A DNA stretch of 51,324 nt from Candidatus Latescibacterota bacterium (GCA_021295675.1 JAGWBY010000042.1:11445-62768); one strand, 5' to 3'; numbered from the stretch's first letter, positions 8,503 to 17,810 are shown. Numbers and translations: made by a program. Notes: generated by a model from the letters alone, not told the origin.

Positions 8503-9542
8503 TGCCGATGCAAACGCTCAAATGGCAGGATGAGGCGCTGGTCCTGCTCGACCAGACTCGCTTGCCCGAGGAACTGGTGTACACAACCTACCGCGACGTC
8601 GAGGGCATCGCCCGCGCCATTGAAGGGCTGGTGGTGCGCGGTGCACCGGCCATTGGTTTGGCGGCTGCGTACGGCGTTGTGGTGGGTGCGCGCACCGCGA
8701 TTGATTGCGCTCCCGAGGCTTTTTGCCGCCGCGTGGAAGCGGCCATTGCTCGTCTCGCCCGTACCCGGCCTACCGCGGTCAACCTGTTCTGGGCCTTGGA
8801 TCAGATGCAGGAGGTGTTGGCAGCGAATCAGAGCCGCGACAACCACGCTCTCTGCGACGCCCTGCTAGCAGCAGCTCACCGCCTCTTTGAGGAAGACCGC
8901 CAAATCTGTCGCCAGATCGGTGCCCACGGCGCGGCGCTCCTGCGCGATGGCAGCCAAGTCATCACCCACTGCAATGCCGGCGGCTTGGCTACGGCCGACT
9001 ACGGCACGGCCTTGGGCGTCGTCTATGCGGCCCAAGAGACAGGTAAGAAAGTCGCCGTATTTGCCGACGAAACCCGTCCCTTGCTCCAAGGTTCGCGGCT
9101 GACCGCGTGGGAGCTGATGCAGAGCGGCATCGACGTCAAGGTCATCTGCGACAATGCGGCTGCGGTCGTGTTGCGCAATGAGGAGATTGACTGCTGTATC
9201 GTGGGTGCTGACCGCATCGCCAAAAATGGCGACGTGGCCAACAAAATAGGGACCTATGGGCTGGCTATCCTCGCTCGCGAACACGACGTGCCTTTCTACG
9301 TGGCCGCACCGGTCTCGACCCTCGACATGGCCTTGGTCTCGGGTGCAGAAATCCCCATTGAAAAGCGCGATGCAGCCGAGGTCCGCCAAGGCATGGGCAA
9401 GCCCACGGCCCCGGACGCGGTGCCGGTTTACAATCCGGCCTTTGACGTCACGCCCTGCGACTTGGTGTCGGCGATCATTTCGGAAAAGGGCGTCGCCCGC
9501 GCTCCGTACGAACCCGCCCTGCGCGCTTGGAGCGAGCCATGA
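8502..9542 (+). CDS. mtnA: S-methyl-5-thioribose-1-phosphate isomerase
   Basis: A 346-residue aldose-ketose isomerase of the methionine salvage pathway, related to eIF2B alpha subunits. It has VVRGAPAIGLAAAYG near the N-terminus, the catalytic cysteine C157 in THCNAGGLAT, DETRPLLQGSRLTAWEL, and the catalytic aspartate D237 in GADRIAKNGDVANKIGTY. Length and motif order are fully normal. It converts methylthioribose-1-phosphate to methylthioribulose-1-phosphate in the cytosol. No other salvage genes are in the window. It overlaps rsfS at the start and the SPOR lipoprotein at the end (ATGA), placing it inside one transcription unit. Confidence 0.95.
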   Translation: MPMQTLKWQDEALVLLDQTRLPEELVYTTYRDVEGIARAIEGLVVRGAPAIGLAAAYGVVVGARTAIDCAPEAFCRRVEAAIARLARTRPTAVNLFWALDQMQEVLAANQSRDNHALCDALLAAAHRLFEEDRQICRQIGAHGAALLRDGSQVITHCNAGGLATADYGTALGVVYAAQETGKKVAVFADETRPLLQGSRLTAWELMQSGIDVKVICDNAAAVVLRNEEIDCCIVGADRIAKNGDVANKIGTYGLAILAREHDVPFYVAAPVSTLDMALVSGAEIPIEKRDAAEVRQGMGKPTAPDAVPVYNPAFDVTPCDLVSAIISEKGVARAPYEPALRAWSEP

Positions 9543-10315
9543 GAACGTACTTCTTCCTCCTCTTGCTGGCCCTGCTCGGCACGGCCCACTGCACGAGCGC
9601 ACCGCGCTGGCGCAGCGATTCGGGCGATGCCGCGCCCCCCAGTCGCGAAGAATTCGACCCGCACACCCTCGACGAAGATTTGCTAATTGAGCCGGTTCAA
9701 CGCGAGAGCCGCGATCAGGCCCAAACCCCAGCGGAGCCGGCGGCTCCCGTGCAAGAGCACGCCCCGTCAGCGAGCACTTCGGTCTATCGCCTCCAGCTAG
9801 TGGCCCTGAGTGATGAAGCCATGGCTCGCCAGCGCCGTGCCGAACTAGAACGCGCACTCGGCGTGAAGGTTTATCTAGTGGCCCGCAACGCGCACTCGGT
9901 GCTGCAAGCTGGGCAATACGCTACCCGCGCCGCGGCCGCGGCCCTCAAGGAACAGGTCGCCGCACTTGGCCCGGATTATGCCGATGCTTATGTCGTCGAG
10001 GTCCCGGCGAGCGCGATGCCCGACTCCGCTCCAGCAGAGGCCGTGCCCGAGTTGGTGAGTATCACTGGCTGGAGGGTGCTGATTGACCAATTCCTATCGC
10101 ACGATCACGACAAGGCCATCCATCTCGCGGAAGAGGCAAAAAAACGCCTGAAGCGCGAAGACATCAACGTGACCCTTAAGGGGCCTTATTACAAGATCGA
10201 AGTCGGCAACTATCGCACCGAGGCGCAAGCTCAGGCCGCGGCCGAACGAATCGGAAGGTATTACCCCAACGCCCTCAAGGTCCGCTCCCAGATCCTCATC
10301 TCGCAGGAGGAGTAA
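9539..10315 (+). CDS. SPOR-domain lipoprotein
   Basis: A 258-residue exported protein. The N-terminus MRTYFFLLLLALLGTAHC is a signal peptide with a weak lipobox (cysteine after TAH). Two SPOR-like domains follow: about residues 80-155 (VYRLQLVALSDEAMARQR through YVVEVPA) and about 180-255 (WRVLIDQFLS through YKIEVGNYRTEAQAQAAAERI). SPOR domains bind denuded septal peptidoglycan. The ATG at 9539 overlaps the mtnA stop; a TTG at 9527 in frame would disturb the signal peptide, so it is rejected. Its place before a lytic transglycosylase and mreD-mrdA-rodA points to a role in wall remodelling. Confidence 0.8.
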   Translation: MRTYFFLLLLALLGTAHCTSAPRWRSDSGDAAPPSREEFDPHTLDEDLLIEPVQRESRDQAQTPAEPAAPVQEHAPSASTSVYRLQLVALSDEAMARQRRAELERALGVKVYLVARNAHSVLQAGQYATRAAAAALKEQVAALGPDYADAYVVEVPASAMPDSAPAEAVPELVSITGWRVLIDQFLSHDHDKAIHLAEEAKKRLKREDINVTLKGPYYKIEVGNYRTEAQAQAAAERIGRYYPNALKVRSQILISQEE

Positions 10316-10321
10316 CGCGCC

Positions 10322-12217
10322 ATGCGCTTGTGCTGCTGTGTCATCGCATTGCTGCTCATGGCATGTGCCCATGGCAAAAGCACCGGACCGATGGTCTTCG
10401 ACGATGAGGCCGTCTCTGTCGTGCCTGTTGAAGATCCACCGCCAGATACGGCCGACCTACGCGCTGTTCGCTGGCACTTGCTGTTCGCTATCGAAAGCCA
10501 CGCGCTCGGGCAGACCCAACGGGCGCAAGCAGCCCTCGACTCGGCCATCGGCATTCTGGCCAGCCTCGACGAGCACGACGCGCTGATTGATACCACGCAG
10601 GCCATGCGCCTCGGTTTGGATATCGAGCAGACATACCTCAGCTTGTTGCCGGACTTGGAGCACCTTCCCTCGGACAGCCATTTACCCCTTCTGCTCGAAG
10701 GGCTATCCAAAGAAGAGATCGAGCCTCTGCCGGCCGACGCCGAGCCTTTGGTCCTCATCAACCGTCTCGGTAGCCGCAGCGACATGCCCATTGACGCCAA
10801 TGACCGCGTCGTTGCCAGCCTCCACTTTTTCCAGACGCGGGGGCGCAAGACCTTTGCCACTTGGTTGCGGCGCGCTGGGCGCTATCGCACGTTGATCTCC
10901 GATATTCTCGAGCGCGAGGGGATGCCCCGCGATCTTTTTTATCTAGCAGTTATCGAAAGTGGTCTCAATCCAAGGGCCTATTCGCGGTCGCGAGCGGTGG
11001 GGTTGTGGCAGTTTATGGCGCACACGGGTCACATGATGGGCCTCAAGCGCACCCACTGGATTGACGAGCGGCGCGACCCGAGCAAGGCGACCGTTGCCGC
11101 TGCCCGGTATCTAAAAGACCTTTTGGCGGAGTTTGGCGACTGGCGCTTAGCGTTGGCCGCGTACAACGCCGGGCCAGGACGAGTCCGCCGGACCATCGCC
11201 CGCTCCGGCATCAACGACTATTGGCAACTCGATCTGCCCCGCGAAACAAAAAACTACGTGCCGCTTTTTATGGCCGCGACCGTCATCGCCAAGGATCCTC
11301 AGCTTTTTGGTTTTGCACCCCAAGCCGAAGATCCAGCTTTTGCTTATGAGGAAGTAGTACTGCCCAAAAACTGGCAGTATGTCGATCTGAAAGCGGCAGC
11401 CCAACTGCTGGGCATCGAACCTAAGGTGTTGCACGACCTCAACCCCGAGTTGCGTCAAGACATCACGCCGCCGGGGAGTCGCCCGCCTTACGTTTTGAAG
11501 GTGCCGCCCGGCAAGGGCCAAATTTTGCTCGATCAGTACGCTAGCCTGCCGGTCTCGCCGGGGGCAGCGGTCCATCAATATCAGGTGCAACGCGGCGATA
11601 CGATCTCTAGCATCGCCCAGACCTTTGGCGTTTCTACGCGGGTTGTTATCGCGGCCAATAGCCTCAAAAATCCCAATTTCATCCGGCCGCGGCAGGTGCT
11701 CTATATCCCGATCTCGGCACCGATTGTCCAGAAGGCCAAGCAAGCGAATCGCAGCGAGCAGACCTATACCGTGCGCCCGAAAGATTCGCTCAGCACCATC
11801 GCCGCTATGCACGGGGTGCGCCTGCGCGACCTGATCCAATGGAACAGCCTCAAAAGCACGTTGATCAAACCCGGGCAGGAATTGGTGGTGCAACAGCGGC
11901 CTAGCCCTCAAGCGATGCCCAGCGGTGGAACGTACACGGTGCAGCAGGGCGATACGCTGTGGGAGTTGGCCCGGCGCTTTGCGGTTAGTGTCGCCGACTT
12001 GCAGGCGTGGAACGGTCTTGAAACCGCACGGATCAAACCCGGCCAACAGCTAACCGTGACCAACGAGCAAACGCAGATGTACACCGTAGTCACGGGCGAT
12101 ACGCTGCACAGCATCGCCCGCAAATTCGGCCTCGCTCCCAGCGATATTGCCCGCCAGAACAACATCGGCCCCTCGGAAACGCTGCTGGCGGGCACGACCC
12201 TGCAAATCCCGAGGTGA
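10322..12217 (+). CDS. MltD-like membrane-bound lytic transglycosylase with four LysM repeats
   Basis: A 631-residue lipoprotein (lipobox LLMAC at residues 11-15). After an alpha-helical N-terminal region comes an SLT lysozyme-like domain (about 180-330): catalytic glutamate E212 in VIESGLNPRAYS, AVGLWQFM, and AYNAGPGRV. Four LysM modules fill the C-terminal third, starting at HQYQVQRGDTISSI, QTYTVRPKDSLSTI, GTYTVQQGDTLWEL and MYTVVTGDTLHSI. It should cleave the MurNAc-GlcNAc bond with 1,6-anhydro formation in the periplasm, held to glycan by LysM. The order SLT-then-LysM is that of MltD. It is followed after one base by mreD. Confidence 0.92.
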   Translation: MRLCCCVIALLLMACAHGKSTGPMVFDDEAVSVVPVEDPPPDTADLRAVRWHLLFAIESHALGQTQRAQAALDSAIGILASLDEHDALIDTTQAMRLGLDIEQTYLSLLPDLEHLPSDSHLPLLLEGLSKEEIEPLPADAEPLVLINRLGSRSDMPIDANDRVVASLHFFQTRGRKTFATWLRRAGRYRTLISDILEREGMPRDLFYLAVIESGLNPRAYSRSRAVGLWQFMAHTGHMMGLKRTHWIDERRDPSKATVAAARYLKDLLAEFGDWRLALAAYNAGPGRVRRTIARSGINDYWQLDLPRETKNYVPLFMAATVIAKDPQLFGFAPQAEDPAFAYEEVVLPKNWQYVDLKAAAQLLGIEPKVLHDLNPELRQDITPPGSRPPYVLKVPPGKGQILLDQYASLPVSPGAAVHQYQVQRGDTISSIAQTFGVSTRVVIAANSLKNPNFIRPRQVLYIPISAPIVQKAKQANRSEQTYTVRPKDSLSTIAAMHGVRLRDLIQWNSLKSTLIKPGQELVVQQRPSPQAMPSGGTYTVQQGDTLWELARRFAVSVADLQAWNGLETARIKPGQQLTVTNEQTQMYTVVTGDTLHSIARKFGLAPSDIARQNNIGPSETLLAGTTLQIPR

Positions 12218-12218
12218 C

Positions 12219-12686
12219 ATGAGTGCGGTCCGCCATATTCTCTTGTTAGCACTGGCCTTCATCCTGCAAACTACTTGGGTTGATTCCATCGAGATAGGGT
12301 CGGTCAAACCCGATTTATTGATTGTGGCGTTGAGTTTCGTTGCGCTGCGCAGCGGGCCGGTGGTCGGGGCCTATATGGGGTTGGGGCTTGGTATCTTTCA
12401 AGACCTCTATATGCCCGCCGACCTCGGGGTCAATGCGCTCGCCAAGTCGCTCATCGGCGCGGGCTTTGGCTACAGCCATACTCACATGGTCTCCGACAGC
12501 ATTCAAGTTCAGGCCGCACTGATTTTCGGTGCTGTGATCTTCAATGATCTTATCTACTATGTGTGTACCGGCGCTGATGTGCCCTTTGAGGTGGTCAATA
12601 TCTTGGGCCGCGCTGTGTACACGGGCCTGATAAGTGCGGTTTTCTTGACTGGCTTGCTCATCAAACGCTATCTCTTCCCCGCTTGA
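12219..12686 (+). CDS. mreD: Rod shape-determining protein MreD
   Basis: A 155-residue polytopic membrane protein with about five hydrophobic segments and the MreD pattern: an early SIEIGSVKPDLLIVALSFVA (the PDLLLI..VF.A mark), AYMGLGLGIFQDLYMPADLG (G.....G...D.......G) and a basic C-terminus. MreD belongs to the elongasome with MreB, MreC, PBP2 and RodA. Here mreB and mreC are not upstream; their place is taken by the MltD-like transglycosylase. Start ATG 12219 has GAGGTG just before it. The stop is 2 bases before the mrdA ATG. Confidence 0.88.
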   Translation: MSAVRHILLLALAFILQTTWVDSIEIGSVKPDLLIVALSFVALRSGPVVGAYMGLGLGIFQDLYMPADLGVNALAKSLIGAGFGYSHTHMVSDSIQVQAALIFGAVIFNDLIYYVCTGADVPFEVVNILGRAVYTGLISAVFLTGLLIKRYLFPA

Positions 12687-12688
12687 TT

Positions 12689-14461
12689 ATGCAACATCCA
12701 TTGCCACAAGATGAGCGTCCGTCCCTCAAATTCCTCCTCGCGCCCGTCATCTTGCTGTTCGCGATTTTGCTCCTGCGTCTGTTCTATTTGCAAGTCGTCA
12801 CCTCGGCCGACTACGCTCGCGAGTCCGAGGAAAACCGCATTGCTCAGCGGCGCGTCAAAGCCCCTCGCGGGCTGATCTACGACCGCGATGGACGCATATT
12901 GGCCCGCACCCGACCATTTTACACTGTTGCGTTAGAACGCACCACGCGCAAGGACTTTGAGGCAGCCACCGCAGCGTTTACAAGGGCCATCGGGGATGTA
13001 GAACTAGACGGCGAATACAGTCGCAAATACCGCACCATCCGCCTCAAGCGCGATGTTGATTTTCGCACGGTATCGATCGTAGAAGAGCGGCTCAAGGCGG
13101 ATTGGCCCTTGCTCGACATTGAAATCGAGACCCAGCGCTACTATCCCTATGGTACGGCCGCCGCTCATCTGCTCGGCTATATCGGTATCATCCGCGACCA
13201 GGATCTCCAAGGGAACAATGAAAACGCCTATGTGCTCGGCGATTTTATCGGCAAGACCGGGATCGAGAAGGTGTACGAAAACAGCCTACGCGGCCGCGAC
13301 GGCATGCTGTACGTCGAGATTGATGCGACCGGACGCACGGGTCGGGAGTTCCCAGAGCGCGATCGGCTTCCCGTGTCCGGCGAATCCCTGCACCTGACCC
13401 TTGACTTGGAAGTGCAGCTAGCGGCCGAGCGCGCCCTGCCCGATAGTTTTGCTAGTGCGCTGGTCGCCCTTGACCCGCGCACCGGGGCTGTGCTGGCTTT
13501 GGTTAGCAAGCCGACCTTTGATCCCAACATTTTCGTGTCGTTCCAAGCCCAAAAGGAGCGGCGGCAGGTGTTGCAGAGCGAGACTGTGCTACTCAACCGC
13601 GCCTTGCAAGGGCGTTATCCACCTGGCTCGACGTTCAAGATGGTCAGTGCCATAGCCGCACTCGAAACTGGTGTCACCGATACGCTGAGCCTGTTTGAGC
13701 CTTGCTATGGCGCACTGCGGGTGGGTAGGAGCACGTTTCGCTGCCACAAGCGGACAGGCCACGGTGGTCTGACCCTCTTAGGAGCGATTGAGGTCTCCTG
13801 TAATGTTTACTTCTACCATTTGGCTCGGTTGATGAGCATTGAAACGTGGCACAAGTACGGGGCCAAATTAGGCTTCGGCCAGCCGACTGGGATCGTCTAT
13901 CCCGGGGAAGCTGCTGGTCTCCTGCCCTCGCGCCAGTACCACGAGGAGCGCGGCGGCTGGTCCTTCGGCCACCTGCTCAACATCTCTATTGGTCAAGGTT
14001 CCTTGTTGGTCACGCCCATGCAGATGGCCCGCTACGTAGCTGTCATTGCCAACGGCGGCTATTTAGTCACGCCATACGTCAGCGGCGATCCTCCTCGCCG
14101 CCAACGCATTGACGGCATTTCGCAGCGGACCTTCAGCATTGTGAGAAAGGCCATGCGCCGGGTGGTGGCCAGCGATACTGGTACCGGCCGCCGAGCGCGG
14201 GTTGACGGCGTCGCGATTGCGGCCAAGACGGGTACTGCGCAAGTGCCTAGTCGAGACGATGACGCTTGGATGGTGGCCTTTGCTCCGTACGAGAAGCCCG
14301 CCATTGTCATCGCGGCCGTGGTCGAAGGAGGTGGTAGCGGCGGGGCACGAGTAGGCCCGGTTGTGCACGAGGTCGTCAAAGCCTTTTGCATCCAAGAGGG
14401 CATCATTGCGCCGGAAGCAGCCGAGGCGGACACGCTGTTGGCTAACGAGGGAATGCTTTAG
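12689..14461 (+). CDS. mrdA: Penicillin-binding protein 2, elongasome transpeptidase
   Basis: A 590-residue class B penicillin-binding protein. It has one N-terminal membrane helix (about 20-40), the dimerisation domain beginning RRVKAPRGLIYDRDGRILA, and a transpeptidase domain with the active serine S314 and lysine in GSTFK, the SCN motif at S370 (VSCNVYF) and the KTG motif at K513 (AAKTGTAQV). It crosslinks peptidoglycan during side-wall growth with RodA, which is encoded next. The ATG at 12689 is preferred over an in-frame TTG at 12683 that overlaps the mreD stop. Confidence 0.95.
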   Translation: MQHPLPQDERPSLKFLLAPVILLFAILLLRLFYLQVVTSADYARESEENRIAQRRVKAPRGLIYDRDGRILARTRPFYTVALERTTRKDFEAATAAFTRAIGDVELDGEYSRKYRTIRLKRDVDFRTVSIVEERLKADWPLLDIEIETQRYYPYGTAAAHLLGYIGIIRDQDLQGNNENAYVLGDFIGKTGIEKVYENSLRGRDGMLYVEIDATGRTGREFPERDRLPVSGESLHLTLDLEVQLAAERALPDSFASALVALDPRTGAVLALVSKPTFDPNIFVSFQAQKERRQVLQSETVLLNRALQGRYPPGSTFKMVSAIAALETGVTDTLSLFEPCYGALRVGRSTFRCHKRTGHGGLTLLGAIEVSCNVYFYHLARLMSIETWHKYGAKLGFGQPTGIVYPGEAAGLLPSRQYHEERGGWSFGHLLNISIGQGSLLVTPMQMARYVAVIANGGYLVTPYVSGDPPRRQRIDGISQRTFSIVRKAMRRVVASDTGTGRRARVDGVAIAAKTGTAQVPSRDDDAWMVAFAPYEKPAIVIAAVVEGGGSGGARVGPVVHEVVKAFCIQEGIIAPEAAEADTLLANEGML

Positions 14462-14464
14462 CTC

Positions 14465-15745
14465 ATGCGCTTGCTCCGCAGACTCGATGTTCCACTCCTG
14501 ATTGCGACTTTGGCACTCGTAGTGATCGGCATCATCGCAATCTATAGTGCTACGTATCACAACGACTCCACCGCGGTGCAGAGTAAGCAGGGCCTACTCG
14601 CGATCTTGGACTCCGCGGTACAGAACGCTTGGAGTAAGCAGGGCCTATTCGCGATCTTGGCCTTTGTCGTGGCCTTAGCCTTTGTCTATGTCCCGGAAAA
14701 GGTCATTCACAGCGTCGCGTATCTGCTGTATATGCTCGGCATTGTGAGCCTAGTCGCGGTGTTGGCTTGGGGCACGGGAGACGCTACTCGTTGGTTGCGC
14801 TTGGGGCCGGTGATGTTGCAGCCTTCAGAACTGGCCAAGATCGCGACCATCATCGCCTTGGCGCGCTATTTGAGTGACCGCAGCGTCGAACGCGTCAACT
14901 CCTTGGGCAGCTTTCTCGGGGCCTTGTTCCTCATATTGGTGCCGATCGCCTTGATTGTGCGTCAGCCCGACTTGGGGACCGCGATTTCTTTTGGTGCGCC
15001 GTTTTTTCCCATGATTTATTGGGCAGGGATGCGCAAGTTCTTCATTTTCCTCGTCATCTCTCCGCTCATCAGCGTCGTCTGCTCTTTGGATTTACTGTGG
15101 CAAGGGGCGACACCGTACGTCTTCGCCGCCTTCGTCATCGGCAGTACCTTCTTGATTCACCATTTTATGCGCCGGCTCTGGCTAACCATTTCCATGTTCG
15201 TCATCAATACCTCGGCGGGTTTGCTCACGGTGTACTTTTTGGAGAATTTTCTGCGTCCATACCAGAAGGCCCGCATTATGACTTTCTTCGATCCAGCCAG
15301 CGATCCGCTCGGAGACGGGTGGAACATCATCCAATCCAAAATCGCTATTGGCTCCGGAGGGCTGACAGGTAAGGGCCTGCTAGAAGGCACGCAGACTAAG
15401 CACCAGTTCCTGCCAGCGGCTCATACCGATTTTATCTTCTCGGTCATCGCGGAGGAGGGGGGGTTTGTCATGGCCCTGATCGTGCTGGGCCTGTTCTTTC
15501 TTCTTATCTATCGGGCGCTGCACATCGCCTCCATGGCCAACAATGCCTTTTACGGCCTAACAGCCCTCGGCTTGGCTGCGATGCTGACCTTTCACGTGTT
15601 TATCAACGTTGGCATGACCATCGGCGTCATGCCCATCACCGGCCTGCCGTTGCCCTTTCTTAGCTCGGGAGGCTCTTCGCTGCTGTCCAACCTCCTCGCA
15701 ATCGGCTTACTTCTCCACATCGGCACCTACCGCCACGAGTTCTGA
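14465..15745 (+). CDS. rodA: RodA peptidoglycan glycosyltransferase (SEDS family)
   Basis: A 426-residue SEDS protein with about ten membrane segments. Marks include ATRWLRLGPVMLQPSELAKI, the catalytic-region aspartate in VRQPDLGTAI, SKIAIGSGGLTGKGLLEGTQ, and PAAHTDFIFSVIAEE followed by GLPLPFLSSGGSSLL. It polymerises glycan strands from lipid II as the partner of PBP2. Residues 39-65 contain an in-frame tandem duplication (SKQGLLAIL then SKQGLFAIL) within the first periplasmic loop and second helix, which is not expected in the family; see the repeat entry. Confidence 0.94.
   Translation: MRLLRRLDVPLLIATLALVVIGIIAIYSATYHNDSTAVQSKQGLLAILDSAVQNAWSKQGLFAILAFVVALAFVYVPEKVIHSVAYLLYMLGIVSLVAVLAWGTGDATRWLRLGPVMLQPSELAKIATIIALARYLSDRSVERVNSLGSFLGALFLILVPIALIVRQPDLGTAISFGAPFFPMIYWAGMRKFFIFLVISPLISVVCSLDLLWQGATPYVFAAFVIGSTFLIHHFMRRLWLTISMFVINTSAGLLTVYFLENFLRPYQKARIMTFFDPASDPLGDGWNIIQSKIAIGSGGLTGKGLLEGTQTKHQFLPAAHTDFIFSVIAEEGGFVMALIVLGLFFLLIYRALHIASMANNAFYGLTALGLAAMLTFHVFINVGMTIGVMPITGLPLPFLSSGGSSLLSNLLAIGLLLHIGTYRHEF
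14571..14660 (+). repeat. Imperfect in-frame tandem duplication inside rodA
   Basis: Copy 1 (14571-14610) and copy 2 (14613-14660) share CCGCGGT.CAGA and GAGTAAGCAGGGCCTA plus TCGCGATCTTGG. Copy 2 carries 9 extra bases (codons N-A-W) between the two blocks. The result is AVQ-SKQGLLAILDS followed by AVQNAWSKQGLFAILAF, adding about 17 residues without a frameshift. Confidence 0.8.
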
Positions 15746-16804
15746 ATGCGCGTTGCTAGACAGGCCGTTTGCTGCGCTCTGCTCGGCGCGTTCGTCATCA
15801 GCAATCCGCAATGCGGGGCCTATCGAGCCGGGCACGCCCAGCTAGCGCACGCCTATTTACGCGACGGCCTCTACGACCAAGCTTTGGCTGAAACCCGCCG
15901 GGCCATTCGCCAAGACGGGCCAGATGACCGCTTGCTGCTCATCGCCGCCCTCGCCCGACTGGGCCTAGACGAAGTGGATGCCGCACTGGAGATGATCGGC
16001 CAAGCCGTTACCTTGGCACCGGACAACGACGATCTGTACAGGGCCTTGCGCGAAATTTGCGAAGAAGAGGGGCGCTTCGCCCAAGCCGAAAAACTCCTCG
16101 CGCAATTGCGTGCAGACCACGGACAGAGTGCGTCGCTGTGGGCAACCGAGGGCTGGCTCCACGCCCGTCAAGAGCGGCCCAACGCAGCTGTAGAAGCGCT
16201 GCGCCAAGCTACCCGACTCGACGAGCACCACCTCTTCGCTCACGTTGAACTCGGTCGCCTTTTGATTGCCGAGGGACGATTCGCCGAGGCCGAAGTCGCG
16301 CTGGCCGAGGCCGTGCGCATTCAACCCGATAACCGGCAACTCGTCCTCACCTTGGGAGGTTGCCAACTCCGCCAAGGGCTTGCGGAACGAGCCGCTCGCA
16401 CTTTTGATCAAGCGCTGACGGCCGGGGTCGTTAGTGCAGTTGATATCGCCCGCATCTACGACGAGTGCGAGCGGCCCGACGGCGCTATTGAATACTACGA
16501 GCGTGCCTTGGTCGGTGCTCCAGACGATCCCCTGATCCTCAACAACTTGGCTTGGACCTATGCAGAAGAGGGCCTGCGTCTTAGCTATGCCCTAAATCTG
16601 TCGATGCGCGCGGTCAAGCTCGACGCGGAAAGCCCGGTCTATTTGGACACCTATGCGGAATTGCTGCACCTGTTAGGGCGGCATGCCCACGCAGCGGCCA
16701 TTATGCGCCAAGCCCTCGCGCTCGAGCCGACCGATGGCGAGCATCGGGCCTATCTCGAAGGCCAGATGGCTAAATTCCGCCGTGCGCTCGCCACACGCCT
16801 GTGA
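15746..16804 (+). CDS. Exported tetratricopeptide repeat protein
   Basis: A 352-residue protein with a short hydrophobic N-terminus (AVCCALLGAFVISNPQC, signal peptide or lipoprotein-like) and about eight TPR units, for example HAYLRDGLYDQALAETRRAI, VELGRLLIAEGRFAEAEVAL, NNLAWTYAEEGLRLSYAL and ELLHLLGRHAHAAAIMRQAL. TPR arrays bind partner proteins; no catalytic domain is visible. It directly follows rodA (the ATG starts on the base after the stop), so it probably belongs to the same cell-wall transcription unit, perhaps as a periplasmic scaffold. The last gene of the plus-strand block, it converges with the sigma-54 regulator. Confidence 0.75.
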   Translation: MRVARQAVCCALLGAFVISNPQCGAYRAGHAQLAHAYLRDGLYDQALAETRRAIRQDGPDDRLLLIAALARLGLDEVDAALEMIGQAVTLAPDNDDLYRALREICEEEGRFAQAEKLLAQLRADHGQSASLWATEGWLHARQERPNAAVEALRQATRLDEHHLFAHVELGRLLIAEGRFAEAEVALAEAVRIQPDNRQLVLTLGGCQLRQGLAERAARTFDQALTAGVVSAVDIARIYDECERPDGAIEYYERALVGAPDDPLILNNLAWTYAEEGLRLSYALNLSMRAVKLDAESPVYLDTYAELLHLLGRHAHAAAIMRQALALEPTDGEHRAYLEGQMAKFRRALATRL

Positions 16805-16805
16805 G

Positions 16806-17810
16806 TCAGGTGCGGTAGTATTGGTAGTTGATGTCGAGGTGTTCTAACTTTGCGTACAGGCTTTTGCGCGACAGGCCCACGTCTTCGGCTACTTGCGAAA
16901 TTACCCCGCGGTGTCGGTGCAGAGCCTCGCAGAGGAAGTTCCGCTCAAACGAGTTTCGCGCTTCCTTAAAATCGCGCTGGCTTAGATCGGGCTCTTCTTC
17001 GTCCTGCCAGTAGACGATCTCTTCGGGCACGTCTTCTTCCCGCAACAAGCTGTCGCTTGCGAGGATGACCATGCGCTCGAGCGCGTTTTCCAACTGCCGC
17101 ACATTGCCCGGCCATGGATAGGCCAAAAAGTGGTTTAAAGCCGCGGCATCGAGCCCGCGAATTTTGCACCCATTTTGCGCCGCCAATCGGCGGATAAAGT
17201 GTTCGATTAGTAGGGGAATGTCTCCCTTGCGCTGGCGCAGCGGCGGCAGCTTGAGCGGTACGACGTTGAGCCGGTAAAAGAGGTCCTCGCGGAAGGTTCC
17301 TTTGCGGACCTCTTCCCGCAAATCGACGTTGGTGGCGGCGATGATCCGCACATCTACCCGCAAGGTCTCCGCGCCTCCGACGCGTTCGAACTCGCGTTCT
17401 TGCAGAACGCGCAACAGGCGCAGTTGCACGCGGATATCCGCTGCGCCAATCTCGTCGAGAAACAAGGTCCCGCGATTGGCTAGTTCAAAGCGGCCTAAGT
17501 GCTGTCGAATCGCACCGGTAAAGGCTCCTTTCTCGTGCCCGAACAGCTCACTCTCCAACACGCCTTCGGGCAGCGAGGCGCAGTTGAGCCGCACAAACGA
17601 GGCTCTGCGCCTTGGGCTGCGCCCGTGCACCGTGCCGCTTTCTCCGGTGAGGAGCACGGTCGCTGGGGACTCAGCGACCCGGTCGGCTTGGGCTAGCAGG
17701 CGGCGGACTTGGGCGTTTTGGGTGATAAATTCAGGATGGTCAGCACAGCGGGGGGAGGACGCGCTCACTCTCGTATCCGCGTCCGAGTTCGCAGACGTAC
17801 AAGAATACAC
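16806..17810 (-). CDS. Sigma-54 interacting activator without receiver domain; Walker A region deleted
   Basis: An NtrC-type AAA+ activator with the sigma-54 contact loop GAFTGA, Walker B GTLFLDEIG, sensor region VRIIAATNVDL, the YPWPGNVRQLEN block and a Fis-type helix-turn-helix at the end (ISQVAEDVGLSRKSLYAKL). No receiver domain precedes the ATPase, only about 30 residues. Walker A reads GESGTVHGRSPRR where relatives read GESGTGKE..ARA.H.RSPRR: eight codons, including the ATP-binding lysine, are missing in frame at 17630. As written it cannot bind ATP. The GTG at 17810 with AGGAAGG upstream is chosen; the frame stays open to 17942 but that extension runs into the promoter and parA. Confidence 0.8.
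   Translation of the reverse strand: MYSCTSANSDADTRVSASSPRCADHPEFITQNAQVRRLLAQADRVAESPATVLLTGESGTVHGRSPRRRASFVRLNCASLPEGVLESELFGHEKGAFTGAIRQHLGRFELANRGTLFLDEIGAADIRVQLRLLRVLQEREFERVGGAETLRVDVRIIAATNVDLREEVRKGTFREDLFYRLNVVPLKLPPLRQRKGDIPLLIEHFIRRLAAQNGCKIRGLDAAALNHFLAYPWPGNVRQLENALERMVILASDSLLREEDVPEEIVYWQDEEEPDLSQRDFKEARNSFERNFLCEALHRHRGVISQVAEDVGLSRKSLYAKLEHLDINYQYYRT

Noticed and set aside
11147..12046. Minus-strand open frame of 299 codons opposite the LysM repeats
   Set aside because: The plus strand encodes unmistakable SLT and LysM motifs; the antisense frame has none.
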